This document shows positions 1 to 13,202 of a stretch of 64,000 nucleotides of DNA, in pieces (the stretch's first letter is position 1; each line of letters opens with the position of its first letter). The position numbers and the translations under genes were made by a program. Under the pieces are notes generated by a model, which had not been told where the DNA came from, made no database searches, and saw nothing but the letters and a program-made list of their open reading frames with translations. This stretch comes from Bin87 sp965222895. Its GTDB lineage: Bacteria > Chloroflexota > Dehalococcoidia > Lucifugimonadales > UBA3495. The stretch is taken from contig CBDCVB010000002.1 in the NCBI GenBank assembly GCA_965222895.1, forward strand, positions 2,108,001 to 2,172,000. Reading direction: 5' to 3'.

Positions 1-1353
1 GTTCGGGTGGAAGATACCGACCAGAACCGCATCACCGAAGGCGCGGTGGACAACATCCTGAACGGGCTGGATTGGCTGGAGATAGACTGGGATGAAGGCC
101 CACGCGTCGGCGGGGATTTTGGGCCTTACTTCCAGTCCCAACGCCTGGATCGTTACGCCGCCGCCGCCGAACAACTCGTTGCTGCCGGCAACGCTTACCG
201 TTGCTACTGCTCCCCCGAGCGCGTCGCCGACCTGCGCAAGGAGCAGGCCCGCAACAAGGTGCGACAGGGCTATGACAGCCACTGCCGATATTTGTCGGAC
301 TCTGAGCGCGCCGCCAACGAAGCCGCCGGGATGTCCTACGTGCTGCGTTTCGCCATGCCGCAGTCGGGCAATACGTCGGTGGACGACGCCATCCGTGGCC
401 ACGTGGAATGGCAGAACGAGCTGACCGACGACTTTGTGCTGGTTAAATCCGACGGGTTCCCCACCTACCACATGGCGGTTGTGGTGGACGACCACGCCAT
501 GCAAATCAGCCACGTGCTGCGCGCCGAGGAATGGCTGCCCAGCACCCCCCGCCACGTGCAACTCTACCGCGCTTTGGAATTGCCGATGCCGCGTTTCGGC
601 CACCTGCCCATGATCCTCGGCTCCGACCGAGCCAAACTTTCCAAGCGCCACGGGGCCACCTCTGTGATGGAGTACCGCGATGCCGGGTACACGCCGGAAG
701 CGCTGGTCAACTTCATGGCGCTCCTCGGTTGGTCTTTGGACGGCGAAACCGAAGTGATGCCGGTGGACACCATTCGCGAGCATTTCACCCTGGAACGGGT
801 GGGCAAACCCGCCGCCATTTTTGATCTGGACAAGCTCCAGTGGATGAACGGCGTGTACATTCGCCAGCTGGAGGCCGGCGACCTGGCCGCCCGCGTACTG
901 CCGTTCCTCCAGCGCGACCTCCCCGACCACCTGCTGCCCATCGATCAGAGTTACCTGCTCCGCCTCGTTCCACTGATCCAGGAGCGGCTCAAAACCCTTT
1001 CCGATGCCCCGGATATGCTGTCCTACTTTTTCGAGGAAACTCCGGCATACGACACTGCCATGCTGATTCAGCGCAACATGGATTCCCCCGGTACGTTGGC
1101 CGCAGTCCGCCGCGCTGCCGGCGATTTGGCCGATGTCGATCCGTCCCGATTTACCACTGAACACCTGGAAGAGATGCTGCGCGCCACGGGCACCGACCTG
1201 GGGCTCAACGGGCGTCAGTTCCTGGGCGCCTTGCGGGTCGCCATGTCGGGGCGCAACGCCACTCCCCCGCTGTTCGATATGTTGGCAGCATTGGGTCGGG
1301 AGCGCGTGCTCCACCGACTGTCGGTCGCCGACGAGAAACTGTCCGGCGGTTGA
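1..1353 (+). CDS. gltX: Glutamate--tRNA ligase (5' end outside window)
   Basis: Class I aminoacyl-tRNA synthetase that charges tRNA-Glu (or tRNA-Glu/Gln in organisms using the amidotransferase route) in the cytoplasm. The reading frame is open from base 1, so the N-terminus with the HIGH motif is missing. What remains has the conserved VRVEDTDQNR start, the catalytic-domain segment that ends in LGSDRAKLSKRHG (the KMSKS equivalent, lysines encoded at about 634 and 643), and the helical anticodon-binding domain. The frame closes at the TGA at 1351-1353. The gene is otherwise intact. A Gln-tRNA gene with anticodon CUG lies elsewhere in the window. Whether this enzyme is discriminating or not cannot be told from the sequence. 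Confidence 0.96.
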   Translation, partial: VRVEDTDQNRITEGAVDNILNGLDWLEIDWDEGPRVGGDFGPYFQSQRLDRYAAAAEQLVAAGNAYRCYCSPERVADLRKEQARNKVRQGYDSHCRYLSDSERAANEAAGMSYVLRFAMPQSGNTSVDDAIRGHVEWQNELTDDFVLVKSDGFPTYHMAVVVDDHAMQISHVLRAEEWLPSTPRHVQLYRALELPMPRFGHLPMILGSDRAKLSKRHGATSVMEYRDAGYTPEALVNFMALLGWSLDGETEVMPVDTIREHFTLERVGKPAAIFDLDKLQWMNGVYIRQLEAGDLAARVLPFLQRDLPDHLLPIDQSYLLRLVPLIQERLKTLSDAPDMLSYFFEETPAYDTAMLIQRNMDSPGTLAAVRRAAGDLADVDPSRFTTEHLEEMLRATGTDLGLNGRQFLGALRVAMSGRNATPPLFDMLAALGRERVLHRLSVADEKLSGG

Positions 1354-1376
1354 TTATTCGGCTGATAGTCCGGTGG

Positions 1377-2297
1377 TTACCCTGAGCCGGGCCGGTGGTC
1401 TGCGTCGCCGGCAGTCAATGGCTGCCCGCAGTGAGGACAGAAGCTTCCGGTGTTCCGCTGCCCGCCGGCCACTCCATCATTCACATCCGCCTCCAGCAGT
1501 CCGGCGCTCAGTATCCCCGCCGGCGGGGCGAACAATCCGATGCCCAGTACCGCGATAACCGCGGCCAGCAGCCGGCCCATTGTCGTCACCGGCACCGTAT
1601 CGCCGTAGCCCACCGTTGTCAGCGTTACGACACTCCACCACATCGCTGCCGGAATGCTGTTGAACTTGTCCGGCTGCGCGTTTGACTCGGCAAAGAACAT
1701 CAGCGAGGCCGCGATGACCAGCACGAAGATGAGGCCCGCCACCGTGGTTAGCAACTGACTTCCCTTCTGCCGCATCGCCATTCCCAATCTGCGCCCACCC
1801 GGAAAATACCGCGCCAGCTTGGCAGAGCGGGTAATCAGCCGAACCGCCAGCAGGAACGACAGGCTCACGCTGTCACCCGCCACCAGCAAGACAACCACCG
1901 CCGCCGCCGACGGTATCAGCGCGAGCGCGTCGATCAACGCGCTGGGCGAACGTGCATACCGCCAGCGTTGCCCCCAGTCACCCACCCCAGGGTTCGCCTC
2001 CGGCGCCGTCCAGAATCTCAGGGCGTATTCTGCCAGGAACACTGCAATCGTGCAAAATTCGATGACGTGGAACCAGAATACGTAATCGTGCTTCAGGCTG
2101 GGCACCGTCCACAGGATCAACGACGCCGAATTGATCAGGATGACTCCAACCAACAGCGCCTCAACCAGGTAAGCAATCCGGGGCGAGCTGCCATCCCGGT
2201 CCTGGTGCCGTGTGCTCCCGGGCGGTTCCAGCGCGGAGTAAATCCGCCAACGCAGCAGAGCAGCGGTGTGGTGGTCGCTCCCTCCGGCTGAGCGCAT
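1377..2297 (-). CDS. Voltage-gated-type potassium channel with C-terminal zinc-ribbon-like tail
   Basis: Integral membrane ion channel of the six-helix (VIC) type. The hydrophobic segments in order are LVEALLVGVILINSASLIL, a helix around FHVIEFCTIAVFLAEYALRF, an S4-like segment with spaced arginines and lysines (AVRLITRSAKLARYF), then the pore with the selectivity filter TTVGYGD. The C-terminus ends in a single CPHCGQPL knuckle, a feature sometimes seen on prokaryotic channels. The start is placed at the ATG at 2297. An in-frame ATG at 2405 would add 36 polar residues not expected in the family and no clear ribosome site supports either. The gene converges on gltX with only 23 bases between the stops. 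Potassium selectivity is inferred from the filter. Confidence 0.85.
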   Translation of the reverse strand: MRSAGGSDHHTAALLRWRIYSALEPPGSTRHQDRDGSSPRIAYLVEALLVGVILINSASLILWTVPSLKHDYVFWFHVIEFCTIAVFLAEYALRFWTAPEANPGVGDWGQRWRYARSPSALIDALALIPSAAAVVVLLVAGDSVSLSFLLAVRLITRSAKLARYFPGGRRLGMAMRQKGSQLLTTVAGLIFVLVIAASLMFFAESNAQPDKFNSIPAAMWWSVVTLTTVGYGDTVPVTTMGRLLAAVIAVLGIGLFAPPAGILSAGLLEADVNDGVAGGQRNTGSFCPHCGQPLTAGDADHRPGSG

Positions 2298-2405
2298 ATC
2301 AGAGCCTGAGCCCACCAGGGACTGACCGGTATTTGCGTTCCGGACTGGCCGGCGATGCTTGCGCCGGGCGCGCTCCCATGGGCAGCATTGCCATCCCCCT
2401 TGCAA

Positions 2406-2687
2406 TCGCGCTTTTACCGGTTCGCAATTGGTGCAAACGTGTTAATTTTGTAGCATTCCAAAAAAATAACAAATTTGGACGTTTTTTATATTGACACCAA
2501 AAGGCACCCGTGGAGTAGATTAGTTGGCGATGCCTATAGATTATACAAACGTCATTTCCGAGTTCGGCTGCGCTGGATAGGGAAACGCCACCACTCAATG
2601 TAAGTGGGCATGAATCATACAAATTTGGCGGTTGTGGTCGCTAGTGGCCGAACACCGGATTCTAACGATTAATCAAGGAGAGTTACG
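2406..2687. promoter_or_regulatory. AT-rich divergent intergenic region with putative promoter for the metallo-hydrolase
   Basis: This stretch is clearly richer in A and T than its surroundings and separates two divergent genes. A TTGACA box lies at 2491-2496. A possible -10 follows at 2516-2521 (TAGATT, spacing 19) and another TATA-rich stretch is at 2535-2547. A clear Shine-Dalgarno sequence (AAGGAG) sits just before the ATG at 2688. The exact promoter is a guess. No gene is seen here. Confidence 0.35.
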
Positions 2688-3518
2688 ATGCTTGCTAACG
2701 GTGCCATCGTTCTAAGTGACGGCGTGTTCAAAGTCGACGGAGGAGCAATTTTCGGACAGATTCCCAAGATGATGTGGGAAAACGCTGTTACCACCGACCG
2801 CAAAAATCGCATCACAATGGGCCTCAACTGCCTGTTGTTGCAATGCGATGGCAAAAACGTCCTGATTGACACCGGCGTCGGACCCAAAGACCACTTCCGC
2901 GATAAGGAAATGTACGGCCTCGTCCCCAGCCGCCTCATGCGCAGCCTCAAAGGCGCTGGATTCGGCCCTCGTGACATTGATGCCGTCGTGCTCTCCCACC
3001 TGCATTTCACCCATGCCGGTGGCGCTACCCGCATGGATCGCGTCGGCGACATGGTCCCTTCCTTCCCCAACGCCACCTACTACGTCCAGCGTGCCAGTTG
3101 GGAAGACGCGCAAAATCCCTCCGCACGACACGCCGACGTTTACCGAGCAGCAGACTTTGCCCCCATCGGCGAGCGGGGCCGACTGGAATTGCTGGATGGC
3201 GATACCGAACTGTTCGCCGGATTAAACCTGCTGGTTACCGACGGCCACTGCCCCGGACATCAGATGGTTGTGTTCAGCCACGGCGGCGAACGGATCGTCT
3301 ACCTCGGCGACCTGGTGCCGACACCGCATCATCTGGGTCTCACCGTTATTTCGTCCTACGACTACGAACCGGAATCAACTCTTACCCAGAAGCAGGACGT
3401 CTTCAACGAGGCGGAGCGGCAGGGTTGGCTGTTGGTATTTCCCCACGGCCACGAGACCAGAGCCGGCTACCTGGAACGCCGCCAGGACATGAGCTATTTG
3501 AGACCGGTGGAGTTTTAA
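2688..3518 (+). CDS. MBL-fold metallo-hydrolase with altered metal motif
   Basis: A 276-residue cytoplasmic metallo-beta-lactamase-fold hydrolase of the lactonase/glyoxalase II-like group, with no signal peptide. The conserved elements are LIDTGVG near residue 60, the HxHxxH motif as SHLHFTHAGG (residues 103-112), the GHCPGH segment, VYLGDLVP (bridging Asp) and the late FPHGHE histidine. In the standard HxHxDH motif the fifth position is Asp, a ligand of the second metal; here it is Thr108, encoded by ACC at 3009-3011. The enzyme may therefore bind one metal or bind it differently. It is preceded by a good ribosome site (AAGGAG) and stands alone. The substrate is unknown. Confidence 0.88.
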   Translation: MLANGAIVLSDGVFKVDGGAIFGQIPKMMWENAVTTDRKNRITMGLNCLLLQCDGKNVLIDTGVGPKDHFRDKEMYGLVPSRLMRSLKGAGFGPRDIDAVVLSHLHFTHAGGATRMDRVGDMVPSFPNATYYVQRASWEDAQNPSARHADVYRAADFAPIGERGRLELLDGDTELFAGLNLLVTDGHCPGHQMVVFSHGGERIVYLGDLVPTPHHLGLTVISSYDYEPESTLTQKQDVFNEAERQGWLLVFPHGHETRAGYLERRQDMSYLRPVEF

Positions 3519-3578
3519 ACCGCTTTCCTTTTGCCGTCATCGGCGCACAGTTTGCCGTCACAGGCGCACAGTGTGTGC

Positions 3579-4967
3579 CTACAGCAGCTCAGCGGTCATT
3601 ACACCATTTTCTATGCCGGTCAATCGCGCCGGCGTGATGCGGTTTCCCAATTCGGCGTGCCAGGTGGTCTCAACCCGCACGTAATTATCGGTCAATCCCC
3701 GCCAGCGCAGCCCTTCATCCCCGACCGGTCGTGCGGTTTCCCACAGCACGTCTCGCACCTGCCCGGTCAACCCACGCCGGAACGCGGTGAAACCGGCATC
3801 TTTGACCTCTGCCATCGCCGCCGCGCGTCGCCGTTTGTCCACCGCTCCGACCTGACTTGGGTAGTGGTGCGCGCTGGTGCCCGGGCGTTGCGAGTATGGA
3901 AACACATGGAGGTCGGCAAACCACATCTCCGCCGCGAACGCCTGACTCTCCGCATGGTCGGCCTCAGTTTCGCCCGGGAAACCCACGATTATATCGGCAG
4001 TAACGCCGGCGTCAGGGATGGCGCTTCGAATCAGCTCCACCGCCTGCCGGAAAGTGGCAGTGTCGTAGCGGCGGCGCATCGCCCGCAGTACAACGTCGCA
4101 CCCGCTTTGCAACGGCACGTGAAAATGGGGGCAGAGTCGGGAATCGTTCCACCGCGTGAGCAGGTCGGCGCTAATCTCATGCGCCTGCAAGGAGGACACC
4201 CGCAGCCGCAGTACGTCTGTCTCCGCCAGGATGCGATCCAGCAACCCCGCCAAGTCAACATCAGGAAACTCAAACCCATAGGTTCCCAACTGCGTGCCCG
4301 TTAGCACAACCTCTCTGAAGCCGTCGGCAATATGCTGATGAACGGTATCCACCAGCGCGTCCGGCGAGATGCTGCGCTCCCGGCCCCTTACCCTGGGCAC
4401 GATGCAATAGGCGCAAACCTGATCGCAACCCTCCTGAATCTTGACCATCGCCCGGCTGCGTCGCGCTATACCAGACACCGTTTCGCCAGACATGGTTTCG
4501 CCAGGCGGGTCAATCCCAGCGCGTTGCAAGTCGCCTCGTTGCACCGCCAGCGCCGCCAGCGCCAACGTGGCCAGTTGCGGTTTCTCCTCATTGCCCACCA
4601 CCAACGAAACCTCCGGCATACGACGCAACTCGTCAGCCGCCCGTTGGGGGTAGCATCCCGCGGCCACCACTACCGCGCCGGGGTTGGAGCGTCGCGCGGC
4701 CCGCAGCGCCTGACGGGCTTTGGCGTCGGCAGTGGCGGTAACCGTGCAGGTATTCACGACGATGATGTCCGCGTCGGCGTTCGAGCCCACGATCCGGTAG
4801 CCGGCCCGCGCAAACTCGCCGGCCAACACGGCGCTATCGGCCTGATTCAGCTTGCAGCCGTGGGTCTCGATGGCAACCGTGCCTACTGCCGGAACGCCTG
4901 GAACCCGCGGTATTGGCGCTGGACGGGGGTCGGCAATCAAGGTCAGCGGTTCGTTCGACATAGCCAT
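3579..4967 (-). CDS. mtaB: tRNA (N6-threonylcarbamoyladenosine(37)-C2)-methylthiotransferase MtaB
   Basis: Radical-SAM methylthiotransferase that adds a methylthio group to t6A37 of ANN-decoding tRNAs. The UPF0004 N-terminal domain shows its three cluster-binding cysteines in THGCKLNQ, NTCTVT and AGCYPQ. The radical-SAM motif is CDQVCAYC followed by IVPRVRGRERS, and the C-terminal part has the TRAM-like region ending in GVMTAELL. Length (about 462 aa) is normal for the family. The ATG at 4967 is chosen because it overlaps the TGA of the upstream gene (TGATG), which suggests translational coupling. A GTG at 4970 and an ATG at 4961 are alternatives. No downstream partner is seen. Confidence 0.93.
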   Translation of the reverse strand: MAMSNEPLTLIADPRPAPIPRVPGVPAVGTVAIETHGCKLNQADSAVLAGEFARAGYRIVGSNADADIIVVNTCTVTATADAKARQALRAARRSNPGAVVVAAGCYPQRAADELRRMPEVSLVVGNEEKPQLATLALAALAVQRGDLQRAGIDPPGETMSGETVSGIARRSRAMVKIQEGCDQVCAYCIVPRVRGRERSISPDALVDTVHQHIADGFREVVLTGTQLGTYGFEFPDVDLAGLLDRILAETDVLRLRVSSLQAHEISADLLTRWNDSRLCPHFHVPLQSGCDVVLRAMRRRYDTATFRQAVELIRSAIPDAGVTADIIVGFPGETEADHAESQAFAAEMWFADLHVFPYSQRPGTSAHHYPSQVGAVDKRRRAAAMAEVKDAGFTAFRRGLTGQVRDVLWETARPVGDEGLRWRGLTDNYVRVETTWHAELGNRITPARLTGIENGVMTAELL

Positions 4968-5428
4968 CACTCGCCCAAATCGACCACGGCGTCGTCAGGG
5001 TCGGCATCGGGAACCTGCCCACCCCCACCGGGTATGCGCGCCACCAGCCTCTCGATTGCCTCGGCCAAGTCATCCATCGCCAGAAACAGATAATCAACCC
5101 GGCTGCGCCGGTCGCGAACCCGCTCTGCCGCCTCTGCAAAGGCGGACAGGTGATCGAACGCATCACGTATGTAGCGGTCTTTTTCTGCTTCACCCAGGCG
5201 CTGCACGAATTTCCGCAGTTCTGCATCGTCGTCCACGGACTCCCCGCGCCACAACGCGACGCCACGACTCGCCGATACCAAACTACCCCACAGCAAATCT
5301 TCCGAGTGGCTCCATTGGCCTTTTTGCATCGCAGTGTGGGCCGAGCCGAGCAGACTGATTGCCCGGTTGCGTTGCCTGGCCAGGCGCAATTCCAGCGCCG
5401 CGCCGCGTGGTGTTCGATCAGTACCCAT
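4967..5428 (-). CDS. Small helical protein of unknown function, coupled to mtaB
   Basis: A 153-residue predicted soluble, mostly helical, charged protein beginning MGTDRTPRGAALE and ending DAVVDLGE. The middle part, with alternating acidic and basic helices around HSEDLLWGSLVSASRGVAL, recalls the PaREP1/HEPN-like small helical families, but the resemblance is weak and I assign no function. The ATG at 5428 is chosen because an extended -10 box lies 7 bases upstream on the minus strand, which fits a leaderless start, and there is no Shine-Dalgarno sequence. The frame stays open further upstream to 6418, but that part lies antisense to a clear gene. The stop overlaps the mtaB start, so the two genes probably form an operon. 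Confidence 0.65.
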   Translation of the reverse strand: MGTDRTPRGAALELRLARQRNRAISLLGSAHTAMQKGQWSHSEDLLWGSLVSASRGVALWRGESVDDDAELRKFVQRLGEAEKDRYIRDAFDHLSAFAEAAERVRDRRSRVDYLFLAMDDLAEAIERLVARIPGGGGQVPDADPDDAVVDLGE

Positions 5429-5435
5429 ACCGTCG

Positions 5436-5444
5436 ATTTTAGCA
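5436..5444 (-). promoter_or_regulatory. Extended -10 promoter, probable leaderless start
   Basis: On the minus strand the sequence reads TGCTAAAAT, an extended -10 element, followed by only 7 bases before the ATG at 5428. Transcription would begin at or next to the start codon. A very similar element, TGCTAAACT, precedes the pentapeptide-TIR gene at 41561. Confidence 0.5.
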
Positions 5445-5639
5445 TACGGCCAACCCGTACCCGGCTCCGCCCCTGAACCCGCTGGCGGCCCGTCCAACTC
5501 CAGGTCTCCGGGTGGCACCCGACAATCGAAATGCCCTCGGCCTAACCCGACCACGGTAGCAACCGGCATCGGGTAGTAGTACACTGCGGCGCATCCGTCA
5601 AATCCAACCCGCCCAGAAACCCAGACAAGGAACCCAGCC

Positions 5640-6842
5640 ATGCCCGCCGTCAACCAATTCCGCCACGTCTCATATCCGGTGCGTGTACACGCCGGCGATG
5701 ACGCATTGACCAACCTGAAGCAGGAAGTCGCCCGCGTGGGTGCGAAACGACCCTTTATCGTGTGCGGCCAGTCAATCGCGACCAGGACCGATTTGCTGGA
5801 ACGCATCACCGATGCTTTAGGCGTCGCTCCGGCCGGCGTGTTCGACGGCGTGCAAACCGGCTCACCAGTGCCCTCAGTCCTGCGCGGGGTGCAGCTGGCG
5901 CAGGAGGCCAAAGCCGACGCTATCATTGCGGTGGGGGGCGGCAGCGCAGTGGTCACCGCGCGCGCCATCATCATCATGCTGGCCGAGGGGGGCACGCCCA
6001 ACGACCACGCCACCAAATACCCGCCCGGCCAGCCTCCGGTTAGCCCGCGTTTGATGGCGCCCAAACTGCCTAACGTACTGGTGCTCACCACCCCGACCAC
6101 CGCCGCCACCCGTGCCGGCACCGCCGTAATCGACGGCGAAACGGGACACCGCCTCGAAATGTTTGACCCCAAAACCCGACCGTCTGCCGTAATTTGGGAC
6201 ACTGCCGCGCTGCTCACGGCCCCGGCCGAACTGTGCGTCAGCGCAGCCGGCTCCCTGTTCAGCGGTGTCGCCAGCGCACTGCAGGCCCCCCGGTTGAACC
6301 CGATGGCCGCCGCTGATTTGGTGGGAGCCCTGAATCTGCTGCAGGATAACCTGCCCCAGGTGCCAGCAAACCCGGCAGATGGCTCGGGCCGGGTCAATTT
6401 GTGCGTGGCCGCTTTCATTTACAACCGCGCCTGGGATACTGGCGCCAACGGTTCCGCGCTGGGCGTCGTCAGCGCGCTGGCCCACAGCCTGGACACTCGC
6501 TACGCCGAATGCAGCCACGGCGCCGCCTACTCGATTACCACCGCGCCCGGGATGCGCTTCAATCGAGACCACAACCTGGGCGGTCAGGCGCGCTTCGCGG
6601 ACGCCTTCGGGGCCCGCAACACCAGCATGACCGACGGCGCAGCCGCCGACGCAGCCGCTGAGTCAGTGTCCCATTTCTTCCGGCAAGTCGGTATGCCGAC
6701 CCGTCTCCGCGATGTCGGCGTGCCCGCCGGCGGCATCACCGCCATTGCGGAAGACGCCCTCACTGACTTCGGACTGCACCGCAACGTGCGCCCGGTGCAG
6801 AGCGCCGCCGAACTGGCCTCTTTACTGGAATCCGCCTGGTAG
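5640..6842 (+). CDS. Iron-containing alcohol dehydrogenase / maleylacetate reductase-like
   Basis: A 400-residue NAD(P)-dependent dehydrogenase of the group III (iron-type) family, cytoplasmic. The dinucleotide-binding motif is VGGGSAVVTARA at about residues 98-109, and the metal-binding region includes AHSLDTRYAECSHGAAYS with two spaced histidines, as in maleylacetate reductases. Length fits the family. The start is the ATG at 5640, preceded by AAGGA at a good distance. The preferred substrate cannot be read from sequence. Maleylacetate reductase would suit the aromatic-type catabolic genes further along the window, but that link is inference. Confidence 0.82.
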   Translation: MPAVNQFRHVSYPVRVHAGDDALTNLKQEVARVGAKRPFIVCGQSIATRTDLLERITDALGVAPAGVFDGVQTGSPVPSVLRGVQLAQEAKADAIIAVGGGSAVVTARAIIIMLAEGGTPNDHATKYPPGQPPVSPRLMAPKLPNVLVLTTPTTAATRAGTAVIDGETGHRLEMFDPKTRPSAVIWDTAALLTAPAELCVSAAGSLFSGVASALQAPRLNPMAAADLVGALNLLQDNLPQVPANPADGSGRVNLCVAAFIYNRAWDTGANGSALGVVSALAHSLDTRYAECSHGAAYSITTAPGMRFNRDHNLGGQARFADAFGARNTSMTDGAAADAAAESVSHFFRQVGMPTRLRDVGVPAGGITAIAEDALTDFGLHRNVRPVQSAAELASLLESAW

Positions 6843-6861
6843 CCCCGACAGAGCGAAATTC

Positions 6862-7827
6862 CTACCGGCCCTTGCCGATAATCTCAGCCAGGCTGTCGAC
6901 TTCCCACTCGGCAAGCAGCGCTTGCAGCTCCGCCAGGATACGGAACGGTGCGTTCAGGTCGGCTAGGTTTGCGCTGCCCACCTGCACCGCCGAGGCGCCC
7001 GCCATCAGGAATTCCACGGCGTGGCGGCCCGTCATCACGCCGCCGACGCCGATTATTGGCACGTTGACGGCGCCAGCCGCGCGGTGCACCAATGCCATGG
7101 CCACCGGCCGCAGCGCCGGCCCGGAGAGGCCGCCGACGCCGGTGCCCAACGTGGGGCGGCCCGCATCTATGTCGATGTGCATTGCGGGAATGGTATTGCA
7201 GATGGTCAACGCGTCCGCTCCGGCCCCAACTGCGGCATGGGCAATCTCGGTTATGTCCGGCACGTTGGGGGACAACTTGGCCCACACCGGCAGTTCGGTC
7301 TGACGCCGCACCCCAGCCACCGCCGCCTCGGTGAGATGCGGGTAGTGGCTGAACATCGCGCCGTCGTCCACGTTGGGGCAACTGAGGTTCAACTCTATGG
7401 CGCCAAACCCACTGACCCCGCGGGTGAATGACGCCATTTCTTCCCATTGCTCCGGGCTGTCTGCGGCCATGCTCATCACAATGTTGGCATCCATTTCGGC
7501 CCACTGTGGCGCCATATCCGACATCGCAGCTTCAATTCCGGGATTTCGCAATCCAATGGAATTCAGCAACGTAGTTTCGCCGGCTGCCAACCCTTCGCGG
7601 AATGACTCTGGAAACCACCGAGGTTCCGGGTTGCCTTTCCGCGGATGGCGGGTGAAGGTCTTCGGCAGAGCCGCACCTAGTTGTTTCAATGGCATTTCTT
7701 GTGTAATGCCCAGCATATAACCATCGTAACCAAAGGTGCCCGACGCAATCATCACCGGACTCGCCACGAAGAACCCGGCGTCCATATTTGGTGCCAAATT
7801 TACTGATAAGTCAATAGAGAGAACCAC
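6862..7827 (-). CDS. pyrD: Dihydroorotate dehydrogenase, class 1B-like
   Basis: FMN enzyme oxidising dihydroorotate to orotate in pyrimidine synthesis. It shows SPVMIASGTFGYDG near the N-terminus, the class 1 active-site loop IELNLSCPN with the catalytic cysteine of class 1 enzymes, and the FMN phosphate-binding segments IIGVGGVMTG and GASAVQVGSA. The frame opens at a GTG at 7866, but a GTG at 7827 is preferred: it is preceded on the minus strand by AAAGAGG, and it gives a 321-residue protein beginning VVLSIDLSVNL, close to the usual start. The electron-transfer subunit PyrK is not seen nearby, so assignment to 1B rests on the cysteine and loop pattern only. Confidence 0.9.
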   Translation of the reverse strand: MVLSIDLSVNLAPNMDAGFFVASPVMIASGTFGYDGYMLGITQEMPLKQLGAALPKTFTRHPRKGNPEPRWFPESFREGLAAGETTLLNSIGLRNPGIEAAMSDMAPQWAEMDANIVMSMAADSPEQWEEMASFTRGVSGFGAIELNLSCPNVDDGAMFSHYPHLTEAAVAGVRRQTELPVWAKLSPNVPDITEIAHAAVGAGADALTICNTIPAMHIDIDAGRPTLGTGVGGLSGPALRPVAMALVHRAAGAVNVPIIGVGGVMTGRHAVEFLMAGASAVQVGSANLADLNAPFRILAELQALLAEWEVDSLAEIIGKGR

Positions 7828-7900
7828 AATACCTCTTTTTGAATTTGCTGATTCGAAAGATGGCACTCAAGGCTAACACTCAATCCCCCGATTGACAATC

Positions 7901-7929
7901 GGCTGGGGCAGCAGCTAACTGCCCCAGCC
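7901..7929. terminator. Strong hairpin between rpoC and pyrD
   Basis: A perfect 11-bp stem, GGCTGGGGCAG at 7901-7911 pairing with CTGCCCCAGCC at 7919-7929, with a 7-base loop. It lies just after the rpoC stop in the minus direction. There is no good T-run after it on either strand, so it may attenuate or stabilise the rpoBC mRNA end rather than terminate by itself. Confidence 0.45.
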
Positions 7930-7961
7930 TTGAAACTGCACTGCTCATTTGGAGAATTGCT

Positions 7962-13199
<5,238 letters not shown>

Positions 13200-13202
13200 A
13201 AT

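Noticed and set aside
4967..6418. 483-residue minus-strand frame
   Set aside because: Its N-terminal two thirds lie antisense to the iron-type alcohol dehydrogenase. Only the part from 5428 has a start context and protein-like sequence.
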